NCBI GenBank assembly: GCA_029783825.1 | Contig: JAREIK010000385.1 | Coordinates: forward strand, 1,240,001-1,304,000 | Reading direction: 5' to 3' | DNA: 64,000 nucleotides | DNA from: Sapria himalayana | Lineage: Eukaryota > Streptophyta > Magnoliopsida > Malpighiales > Rafflesiaceae | The notes under the pieces: model-generated | What the model was told of the DNA's origin: nothing | What the model saw: the letters and a program-made list of their open reading frames with translations, nothing else | Database searches by the model: none | Shown: in pieces, positions 28,501 through 40,500 of the stretch | Numbering within the stretch: position 1 is the stretch's first letter | Layout of the letters: every line of letters begins with the position of its first letter | Translations under genes and position numbers: made by a program

Positions 28501-31500
28501 ATGTCTGACACGACATGAATTGTGTACTCATTCCATGTCACATCAACACAACATAAGAGGTAGGCCCGACACATCTCAATGGCACAACTTCCTCAATCAA
28601 TCATTTCAAGTCAAACTAAGTCATGTCAAGTCAATCACGGAACAAGATGCTCATGACTTGGACAAGAGAAAAGCCCGGTGGGCAATAGGCAATGCCATAA
28701 GTGTCCATGACCCATGCCCATGCCCCCTAACTGACACTGATCAATCAGGCAATGCCCTATAGCCCGTGCCACAATCAGTGTGTCATGTTTCAGGCACACG
28801 AATCATGCCTAACATGGCATATGACTCATGTGGTACCAATATGACATAAGTTGTGCCATGAGAATACATTAAAATCGGTCCAGACATGATTAAGGATCTT
28901 GTCATATTGAACCTAACATGACTAAATTAAACATGTATTGTGGGTCATTTGACACCTCTATATTCAATGATAAATCTTTAAAATAGAATGAGAAAGATAA
29001 ATTTCGATAATGTTGTATACTATATAAAAAAAATTAAAATTAAAATGTTATTACAAAAACTGAGTCGTAATGATCCAAATCATACTTTTAAATTTCATTA
29101 TTCAATGCATTGCTGCATTCTGCAACTACAATTTACATGCTGCACCTGCAATGCCCAAGCCTAGCAATAGCAACCTTGGGGAGGCAGCCCTGGCAGGATG
29201 TCTGCACAGCCAAAATAAGACTGGCAATGGAGTAGTCTTAGCCCTTAGCCCAGCATGGTAAAGCATAACGTGCATGTTATAGCAGACGTTAGCCCAACCT
29301 AACATGACCACTACTCCTGTTGGGACATAAGGCCAAGTTGGGCTAAACTAGTTCGATTTCATGCTAGCACGGCACGACCCAATTGAAAAAATAAGATCAT
29401 ACCCAACACAAAATGGTAGCATAATCGAGCCACCATAATGCGAGTCATCTTGGCCCAACATGGTCCAATTGACATCTCTATGATAATATGATCAAAAGAA
29501 AAGATAACAATGACATTGTCATACCCTCCACAAATAAAATAAAAATAATGCAATCATATATGACATAGATATTAGCTCTTGAATCTATGACTCATTAATC
29601 ACATGTGATGCAATGAGAATAAAGAACTATAAACATAAGAGTATCTCAATTGGAGTTAGAATTACAACTCAAAATATTAGAATGTAAAGTAATATTATGA
29701 GAACTTCTAGAATGATCTAGAAGAGTGAAATATTCCTAAATAGTTCAAGATGATCTATGATGTTTCACAGGCTTAAAAATTGTAAGATGTAATGAGATTG
29801 TGAGATGTGATAAAGTAATAACTCTTAATGAAAAAGAGCTCTCGCTATATAAAGGAGATCTTTCCATTGTTATATGCATTCAAACATTAATACTAAGTTT
29901 GTGTGTGGAATCCTGTGGATATAATTTTTTTGAGAGATAAGAATAGATTAACTTAAGCAATTACAAAAAATAATTTTCTAGCAAAAGATCACAAGCATAG
30001 CAATAAAGCTTGCAACCTGTGACAAGTGGTATTAAAAGTAATTTAATTTCGTTACTATGATATATATTTCAGAGATTGAGAATCTAGTGTAAGATATGCA
30101 TGGCATGATACTTAGAGTCGAGAAAAAAAAAATAAACTGAAAAGATGTAATGAGAATAATAAAAGTTTGAATGACTAAGACAAAACTAGTTATTGATAAA
30201 TTATGATATAAATTTGAGAATATTAGAAAAGCATCGATATAACATAGATGAAGAATGAACTATATTTTTTGTCCTAAATCAAAATATCATCAATATCATC
30301 AATATCATCAATAGTCATAGAGATCCTAAATCAAAAAAAAAACTATATTTTAGAATCCATTGTGATTACTATGAGATAAAAGATAAAGAAATTAAAATGA
30401 TAACTTTTAACTTGCAAGAGAATCATAAAAATGACATAATGAGAGAAATGTCCTCATCGCATGTATATATTTCAAAATTGAACAAATTTAAAAGTACATA
30501 TGACAAAAGAATCAAATAACTTCCTATGAAAAATGGTGTAAAATTTCTGAGTGATTGACATTGCGAGCAATACAACTAATGTTATTCAAATAGAAATTTC
30601 ATCAACAATTTTATCCATAGCACAAAGAAGATGAAGCAAGAACTAAATTATTAAGACTAACCCAACGTATGAAAATAAGAGACTATACGTGTATTTTTTT
30701 AACTAATGCTTCAAATTTTCAATTTTAATGACAAAAAAGTTTATTCTTTACTGGGTGTTCTCAAACCTTGAGCAAATCAAGGATTACAAAGAAGATATGT
30801 CCAAGACCTCACTTATGTAATGTCAATAGCCAAAAAAAATCCTTGATATAAATTCAATAATATAAACAAACTCAACTATTCTAATAATAAAGAGAAGAAT
30901 CTAAATGAATGAGAAAAATAGTTAAAAAATAACTATTCAATGACAAAAAAAAAGAACTATTCACGAATGGCAAAAAGAAGATACTGCCACTTGTATGTTT
31001 TCTTTGTCATTTTTTTGCTTTCAAATCTTGCAATTCGATCTCTACACTGAGTACAATGTAAATTATTAGAATTCTCTAGAATTCATTATCTTGATCTACT
31101 CATTGTCCTTGAAAATGTTGAGATTCAGTCTTTTTGTGATGTCTTTTAAATTAAAAATATCAGATATACTTGTTTATACTATTGCTTTGATATTATAGTC
31201 AGTAAAAGTGATATCCATGAACATCAAGCTTCTTTGTGTTTGCTATTTTTTTTGTTTTCGATCGAGATCAACAATATGAAACTTAGTTTAACAACATCTT
31301 TTTTTGAGGTAAACAAACTCAGGTATTCCAAGAATAAACATAAGAATCTAATTGAGTGCGAAAAATAGTTAATAGATAATTATTCAATGATTAAAAAAAA
31401 TTACACAGAATGAAAAAAAGAAGTTATCGCCACTAGTATGTTTTCTTTGTATTGGATCACATCAAATTAGAGACTATCTCAATTGAGGTAAACCTATTGC

Positions 31501-34500
31501 TATCGCCTTAAAAAATGAAGAATCAAAAAAATATATCATTAAACTAAGTTTCATATTGTTAATTTAAATCAAAAACAAAAAATATGATGATATACTCGTG
31601 ACACATGTAATTGATCTCGATCACATATATCCATATTGTCTACTTCGGATAATATATAATTCATGACCAATGATACTTAAGATAAATATTGGATGAGTCA
31701 ACTCCAATCAAATTAGATGAATAGTTAGTAAATGATGCACAACTATTAATACATCTACAATAATCAATTGGCTTGACTGTGTCCAACATATTTGATTCTT
31801 GTTACACATGCAAAAAAAAATTGAGTGAGACTTTAATATGTTGATATACTTGTTGAGGATATTTCAAAATTCAGAGGTTATACTTCAACCTATTAGACCT
31901 TCCATGTGTACACCGATCTTATTATGTTTACTCGTGAAAAATATTCTAAACTTTTTTCCTTGAAAATTTTTAGCTCCAGCCAAGGCTTATAAGTAAAAGA
32001 ATCAAGAGACAATATTCAAACTATAATTGATCCTAACTTTTTTACTTATTTTATGAAATCTAGAGCTTTTGAAGTTTGAGTAGCCAATGACATTGTTGTA
32101 TAGACCATATAACATAATAATATTAATACTGAGTTTTTTATTTTGACACATTATTTTTATTCCATATTTTCATATAATTTATTTTTACGTACTTTTTTTA
32201 CTAAGTAACCGAGTTTTAACTTTATTTTTTTCATCTTCTAATATTTCTATACGAAATCTATAAACTAATCAGAGGGTTCTTCTATAAATTAAACGAGAAA
32301 GAAATTATTTATTTTCTTCACCCATGAGAGCTTCTGCAGTTACTCGTCTATCATTAATATGATAGTCATGTACTCTTTGCTTGAAAATTAATCATTAAAT
32401 AAGCTTAAATTTCTAGAATCAAGTATCAATAAGATGACTTTTATTTACTATATGACATATTGATAAGGAGAACATATTAGAGTTTCCCATTCAGCACATC
32501 AAGAAGATATTAAGAGAGATACATTCACTATAATTCATTTAGATATTTAGGGATGTTTTTTAATTGCCACTAATAATAAGTTAAGATAATTAATACTTTT
32601 ATTAATAACTACACTAAATATACATATTTATCAATTTAAAAAAATTCAAAAATTTTTTATCATTATAAAGTTTTATGAAAAAATAAAAAAAAAAAGTGAA
32701 TTACCGGTATATTGACACTCATATGCATAATAGGATAGACTTTTTGGAGAAAAATAATACTAACCACTAATTTTCCATTCAACTAAATATCTTTTATTCT
32801 CTAAAATTATATTTCATTTTAAATTTTATATTATGGAGAGAAACTTTTTTTCTCACTCAAAATTTTTAAATATATTTATTTTATTTAAAATCTCTCTGAA
32901 ATAAATAGATCAATGCTCATGTCATCAAGTAATTCTTCTTGGAATACTATAATATTCAAAAAACATTGAGATTTTACCTACCAAAGACCATAAAGATCAT
33001 TATGGGTACACATATGATGTTCTTTAAGAATAAGTCATTTGAGGACTTGATCCAAAAGAACACACAATAGAATAACATAGTGATAGAAATATTCTTGTGT
33101 TCAATTGTTACTCCTAATACAATAATTACTATTCTTGCTCCTACCTAGCCTATACAAATGATACTATTAGCAAAGCTAATTTTGATGAGAGTTATGAAAT
33201 ACTTATTCCTAATTATAGGATGACTTCCTTTTGAGTTTTGATAGAACTAGTAAATATTTTTAAAAATATGTATATGTATTGCTAAAACAAATTGTAAAGC
33301 AGATATTAACGAGACATATTTTCTCCACGTAGCATCAATTCTCCAATCAAAAAATACAAGAAAAGATAAAATAAAATCTCACCCACTCACAAACACAAAC
33401 TACACATAAAGATTGTTTCCTCCCCACCACCACAACACTGGGTCTGTTACAAGATTCCCACCACATCAACTTGACAATCAACTCACCAATCATTTACAAC
33501 CTGACCTCTTATTTTCATCCTGGCACATGCCCCATAAATCGAAGGTCTAATAATTTTGTATCATAAAGAAGAGCCTAGTATGAATATTCCATTGGACACA
33601 AAATATGAGTCTTCAAAAAATAAAAAATAAGAGTTAGAAGACTTCATAATCCTAATCTAAAGGTATATATTAGATAGACATATCCAAAAAATTTCTTATA
33701 TTAATCTCATGTCGCATCAACTAATGTTGTTTAAGGTAATGATTTAAAACTTTTGATTATTTTACAGAAAGAATTAAGAATATGTTCTACTTAGTTTTCA
33801 TTATTACATATACTCTATTTTTATTTTGGTTTTACGTGTTATAATCCCTTGTTCCATCTTAATAATTGTAGGAAATCAGATATCTTTTCGATGTACTTAA
33901 TCATCAAGGATCCTGATAGGTTATATTAAATGAACGGGATATGAGCACATTCAATTATACTTAGAATCTTATTTTGAAACCTTCAAATAAGCAAAATATA
34001 AAATGCACATGGATGTACACGATAAAAATTGAACCAAAAAAAATGGTGATCAGCTCAATTTACAATTAGAAGCAAAAAGATTTATAAACCTTATAGTATT
34101 GATTATTAGGATTTTTTTTCCCTATAATCAAGATGGCCACTGTAAGTTTGCTACTCTTCATTATTCAATCCCACAAATAAATTATATATCAGTTGAATGT
34201 AAAATATATTTCTTGATAGTGATTTTGAGGAAAAAAATATTTATTTTTATGCAAAAGCCTCTACGACCTTAGGTTTTACTATTCATGAAAGCACAAATAT
34301 TATAGGTTGACCATGAAAGACACTTCATGAAATGAGGCAGTCTACTAGGTCATAATTTAGAATATTCTTTTTTGTGCTTATCACATTTGACATTAGGATA
34401 TGTATATCAAATTATTCTTATTTCTAATAATATTAATCAAAGAGACAGTATATGATATTCTTGATATACAATGATGATATTTTGATTATAATAAATGAGT

Positions 34501-37500
34501 TAAACTTGAATATATTTTAATTAAAATTATTCTTACAGACCAAGTTTTATTTTAATGCCTTGAGATGTCTTAAAAAAATTATACCTCACAATAGAGGTGT
34601 CAAACGGGCCGGGCCGGCCCGGCACGTTAAAAAACCGTGCCCGGGCCCATGCCGTGCCCGGTCGAAGCAAGGCACGAGCCGTGCCGTGCCTGGCCCGGCA
34701 CGGCACGCCGGCACGGGTCCATCCCGTGCCGGTCCCGCAGGCACGCGTGGCACGCCGCAAGTGCCACGCGTGCCGTGGCGTGACCGCGTGACCCCTGACT
34801 CGTGAGTCGCGACTCACGGTCACGTGTCGCGACTCACTGAGTCGTGACTCGTGCTCGAACCACCAGCACTAGGGCCCCCCCGGAAAAAAGACCGCGGGTC
34901 GGGTCCAAACAGACCCGACCCGCGGTCTTTTCCGCCGAAAACCGAGAAAAAAGAAAAATATAACGGGAAAAAAAAAAAATTTCAAACGTAGATCGATTTT
35001 CAGCCGTTGGATTCGACGCCAACGGCTAGGGGGCAGAATCCGACGGTCCTCGTGATTCTGCCCATTAAATTTAATAAAAAAATTCAAAAAAATAATAAAA
35101 AAACAATTTTTTTTTTAAACAAAAACTTTTTTTAGGCTATGTAATCTACCCCCCTCCCTATAGAATTTATGTTTTTCAAAAACATTAATCCTCTCAATTT
35201 TTTCTCTCTCACACATAAACCGTGCTTTTCTCGCTCGGCCCTCGTTTTATTGATTTCGGCTTGAATTTTCGTGAAACTCAACTTGAGTTTTGAACTTCAA
35301 AGCTTCCTGCGGGCTTCGGTGCATCTTTCACGTGAGAGACCTCTTTGCTTTTACCGGGTAATATAATTTACTTTTTGTTTTATTTTCTCTCTCTAAATCT
35401 TCTCTCTCTAGAAAAATGTACGAAAAAAAAAATGACGAATTCACCTAACACATATTTAAATTTAGAAAATGAAAATGTTAGTGTTACACAAACGTCCGTG
35501 GCTCCTGAAACTTTGGTTTCTCCTGTCATGTCAGCCCAAAGTTCTAAAAAACAAAAAACTAGGAGGACTTCTGTAGTTTGGACACATTTTAAAATCATAA
35601 CACAATTAGATGTTAGGGGTGAGGAACATGAAATGGCACAGTGCAAATATTGTATGCGACTTTTAACATGCAAGAGTACATGTGGGACTGGGCACCTAAA
35701 GAGGCATTCTGAAATATGCTCCAAAAAACATGGACCGTTAGATCCTAGGCAAACCCAACTTGGCACTACATTTTTTGAGACTGGATCGAGTTCAGTCTCA
35801 AAGTTTACTCCCTTCGTATACTCCAACGAGTTGGGTAGGGACGGCATGGCCAGGCTCATCACATTGATGGGTCTTCCGATCAGATTTTCGGAAGATCCGA
35901 GGGTAGTCCGCATCATGCAGACTTATTTTCAGCCATCCTATCGTAGGATTCCTAGGTCCACATCTAGGAGTGACATACTAAAAATATATAAGTTAGAAAA
36001 ACAAAAAATAATTAATGAATTATTGGGATTTAGTGGAGTGGTGTCCGTGACGTCCGATATATGGACATGTCACGATGATTCTTCTTATGCATGTATCACG
36101 AGTCATTATGTCGATTCAAACTGGACAATAAATAAAAAAATATTAGGATTCACTGAGATTCTTCATCCTCATGATGGCCCGGCCATTTTTGAGTGTATGA
36201 TGAAAATATTTAGGGAATATAAAATTCAAAATAAAATTTTTAGTGTCACTTTCGATAATGCTGCGAATAATGGAGTAGCGATCAATATGTTTGTTAGGAA
36301 TATTAGAGACGCACCTTTAGGAGAGATATTTCATGTCAGATGCATGTGTCATGTTATTAACCTTATAGTTCAAGCGGATATGAAGGTGTGTTCCCCCGCG
36401 TTGGAAAATATACGCAATGCACTCAAGTATATTCGCACTCCTCGCAGACTACAAGAGTTTGGTAATCTCTGTTTGTCTGCGAATCTTAAGAAGAAGAAAT
36501 TCCAATCTGATGTGAGACATCGTTGGAATTACACGTACCTGATGTTGGAATCATGTGTTGGATACGAACACGTGATATCCGACTACGTCAATAGTAAGAG
36601 TGGCGAACTTATTATTGACGACACTGACTGGGCTTCAGGAATTTTATTTATAAAATTCCTGAAGATATTTTATGACACGACGAACATGTGTTCGTCGGTT
36701 TATACGCCCACCACTTGCATTGCACTCCGTTGCATATGCAACATTAGTAGCATGTTTAGGATGTATCGAGCGGACCCGACGCTCAGCCTTATGGTTGCAG
36801 AGATGGAGACCAAGTACTTGAAGTACTGGTCCACCATTCCATCTCTTTATTGCCTCGCAGCATGCATGGACCCTAGGGCTAAGGTGGAAGGGGTTGAAAA
36901 CACCCTGACTTTCATTTCCTCGTGCATGAACCTGGAAGAGCCACCTCAAGGGTTCATTTACGAGAAGTTGACAGACCTGTTCACATACTACGATACTAGG
37001 TATGGTGGTGGTGGTGTTGAGACTGTGAGTACGGACTCTGATACCTTGTTCGGAGATGACCCATATTCCATTAACCTAGCGAGGGGGAAACGTAGGGGTG
37101 GACCTTCACATAGGAGCGAGCTGTCTCGGTACTTAGATACCGATTACTGCTCAATCCTATCACCATCTGACAATAAGAATCTTGATTTATTACAGTGGTG
37201 GAAATCATATGAGTCCGCCTATCCCGTGCTATCTAGGATGGCACGGGATCTACTGACTCCTCCGGTGTCGAGCGTAGCATCGGAGTCTGCTTTTTCTGTT
37301 GCAGTGAACGTGATTTCGGATAAGAGATCGAGATTACGTCCAGATATGGTTGAGGCCTTGGCATGTTTGAAGGATTGGGAGGATTCGAGATTTAGCATCA
37401 GTGATCATGCTGAAGCTGGGACTGTGACAGACACTGCAGTCGCATCCACATCCACTACGATGGCGGAGGAGCTGATTGCCGATGATGATGACGATGACCC

Positions 37501-40500
37501 ATATGATACTGATCTTGATGTTGCGGCTGATGATTCTCATTTTATGCCGCTTGACGATTGATGCTCATCTGCTCTTTTTTTCGATATTTTGTAATTTTTT
37601 TCATTTATACGCTTTGTTTATACTTTGGTCTTTGTATTATACGTTGTGTAGAAGTTGAAACTTATCCTTTTTTTTTCGGAGTTTTGGTTTCAAAAGCATG
37701 AATGGTAATTTTTATTTTCGTAGTTTAAATTTTTTTTAATTAAAATTATTACTAAATTAATGTATTTTTTTATTATTTTAAGATTTAAATATTATTTTAA
37801 AATTTATTAACTTTAAATCTTAATATTTAATTAATACATTATAATATTAAAATTTACTAAACTTAAGTGAAAAAAAAAATAAATTTCCTAATTTTTTTTT
37901 TCATAATTACATTTAATTTTAAATGTAATATTAGTTACAAAAAATTTTAATTTTTTTTTTACATAATCTTAAATAATGATAAACAGAAACATAAAAAAAA
38001 AAAAAAAAAAAAATTTTTGTAATCTGCCAAGGCACCAGCACCAAGACCAAGCGGTCCAAGACCCAAGTGGACATGGGTCATGGGCCATCAGCCATGGCAT
38101 GGCTACTGCGGCAGTGCCAAGCACGGGCCGTGCGCCCGTGCCCGTGCTTACTGCTTGGCCGAGCGGGCCGGGCACGGCACGGCACGGCCTCGCCGTGCCA
38201 ACGGGCCGTGCCGTGCTGGGCCGGCCCGTTTGACACCTCTACCTCACAATAATCCAACTTCAATACCAAAGAAATATATTTCTCATAAAAAATATATTTT
38301 TGATAAATTATTTGATCATGATATTATGAGTTAAATACTAATTGACTCACCATTTAATTTGAACATAAAATTGTTCATAAGTATTAGTTACTTAGTTGTT
38401 TTTTTGAAATATTTGAGAATCATAAGAAAACTAAATTATATGATAGTTATCAAATTATATATTATATACATTATTAATAAAGTTAATCACTTCGTAGATT
38501 TACCCAAGCATATTTATATAAACATAATTTTTTGAATTCTAGAGTATATAAAGATATTTCCAAAATATGATATTTTATTGAAAGATCAGGGGGCATAATC
38601 AGGTAGAGACTTACTTATATTCTAGTTAGGCTTCGATAATTATAAAGAAAATATCTATCATAATCTTTCTTATTTTTCTTGGAGATAATTTTATCTCCTA
38701 AAAAGGTAAATGACTGACTATTATGTTCATATCTAATATAAAAATAAAATAGAAAAACTATAATTTCGATTACTTGTGAGCTCCAACCTCCAATAGATTA
38801 ATCACTTCTTAGAGAAACTTTGTTTATCGACTCAAGGATCAATCACTTTGTGATATACAATAATAATATTTTGATTATGATAAATGAGTTAAACTTAAAT
38901 ATATCTCAATTAAAATTATTCTTACAAATAATTTTAAATAAATATATTGGAATATCTTAAAAAAATTATTCCCCCCAAGAATCCAACCTCAATATCAAAA
39001 AAATATATTTCTCATAAAAGATATATTTTAGATAATTTATTTGATCATGACATTATGAGTTAAGTATTAATTGACTCACCATTTAATCTGTATACAAATT
39101 TGTCCATAATTATTAGTTCCTCAGTCAAATTTGTCAGATATTAAAGAATCATAAAAAACCTAAATTATATGATAATAATCAAAATAAATATTACATACAT
39201 ATTTAGTAAAGTTAATCACTTCGTAGATTCTCCCAAACAGTCATATAAACATAATTTTTAGAATCCTAAAACATGTTAAGAGATTTCCAAAAATGAGATT
39301 TCTTTGAAATATCAAAAGCATGATTGGGTAGATACTTAATTAATTTCTAATTGGGCTTTAATAATTATAAAGAAAATGTCTACCATTATCTTTCTTTTTT
39401 TCTTGAAATTAATTCTCCTAAAAAATTAAATGACAGCAAACTATTATTTTCAGATCTAATATAAAAATAAAATACAAAACTATAATATCAATTACTTGTG
39501 AACTCCAACCTCTAGTGAATCGAACATATTTTATAGAAGCTTTTCAATTCAAAAATCAATAATATTTTATCATAACAACTAAATATCTTGGCACATTACT
39601 ATTAACTTGGTGCTTCGTGAGAAAAGAAAATATATTAATAATTATTATTATTTTATAAGAAAGAAGAACCAGAATGATTCAGCATTCATTATCAACATAC
39701 CTATCAACGAGTAGATTATAAGTATTTTTATGAAAACTCTCACAAGACCATAAATTTTTTTCCTCTTTTAAGATGGATATTTATGACATGCATGTACCAG
39801 TTTGAAAAAAAATATTAAATTTTATTTTTAGTGTGTCCATTTTTTTTCCTTTTTTTATTATATTATTTGGAAATAGATGGCATTTAGGCTACCCCAAACT
39901 ATATATATATATATATAACTATATTTCTCATTTTTATATTTAAATGAAATAATATTTTATTTTTTATCTTTTCTCTATCTCTTGATTATCATTTAAACCC
40001 TAACAAGATTTTAATCATGAAAAATAATAAAATTGACTATATAACTATTATCAAATCAAATATAATATATATGATTACTTTAATTAGTCATTTCCTAGAT
40101 TCTTCTCAATAGGTTAACCTTGATGCAGCTCTTTGCATGTTAAGGTATGAAACAAAATCTCTAAAACTTGAGATCTCTCTTTAAGATAATTAACACTTAC
40201 AATTAGATGAATAATCAGATTCAAGTATAACGAAAGCTTGTACAAAGAAGAGATATATAATAATTTTTTTGTATTTTTTTTGAAATAATTAAATTTGCTA
40301 AAAAGTAAGAAATATTATTATTTTAAAATTAAATACAAATACAGAGTTCTAGACAATAATCATAATTCCCTATGAGATATTTTAAATCAAACAATTTATC
40401 AAATAGGTTTAATATTTATTTTTTATTATTATTTTTTATTATGATAATTAAATAACAAGATAAATAATCTCTAATATAATATTTCACAAATGAATAAAAT

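Larger units (their letters stand above)
24997..28960 (+). mobile_element. Ancient hAT copy 4 with a nested element
   Basis: The left end TAAAGATGTCTAATGAG aligns base for base with the first ten bases of TAGAGGTGTC, allowing two changes. The right end is CATTTGACACCTCTA at 28946-28960. Between them lie GC-richer subterminal patches (25010-25200, 28441-28950), a decayed transposase (26070-26760) and a younger inserted element (27174-27927). Subtracting the insert leaves about 3.2 kb, close to the 3.65 kb of the intact copy. The target duplication is eroded. Confidence 0.65.
34592..38241 (+). mobile_element. Autonomous-looking hAT transposon (copy 2), 3650 bp, in SERINC intron 2
   Basis: The left end TAGAGGTGTCAAACGGGCC and the mirror-image right end GGCCCGTTTGACACCTCTA match perfectly over at least 21 bp. 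CCTCACAA flanks both sides (34584-34591 and 38242-38249), a perfect 8-bp duplication as hAT elements make. The order is GC-rich subterminal repeats, hairpin H1, two more hairpins, leader, transposase (35432-37561), AT-rich 3' part, GC-rich subterminal repeats. The element is antisense to SERINC. Intact ends, intact gene and intact duplication make it a candidate for recent activity; mobility itself is inference. Confidence 0.96.

Noticed and set aside
29780..34440. A single complete retrotransposon
   Set aside because: An LTR-like start and gypsy-type gag are followed by sequence that looks copia-like if anything, with no second LTR. It is better treated as separate debris.
35345..35431. N-terminal extension of the hAT transposase from 35345
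   Set aside because: The extension begins at TTG, not ATG, and runs through the CT-rich leader. The protein similarity with copy 1 starts at ATG 35432.
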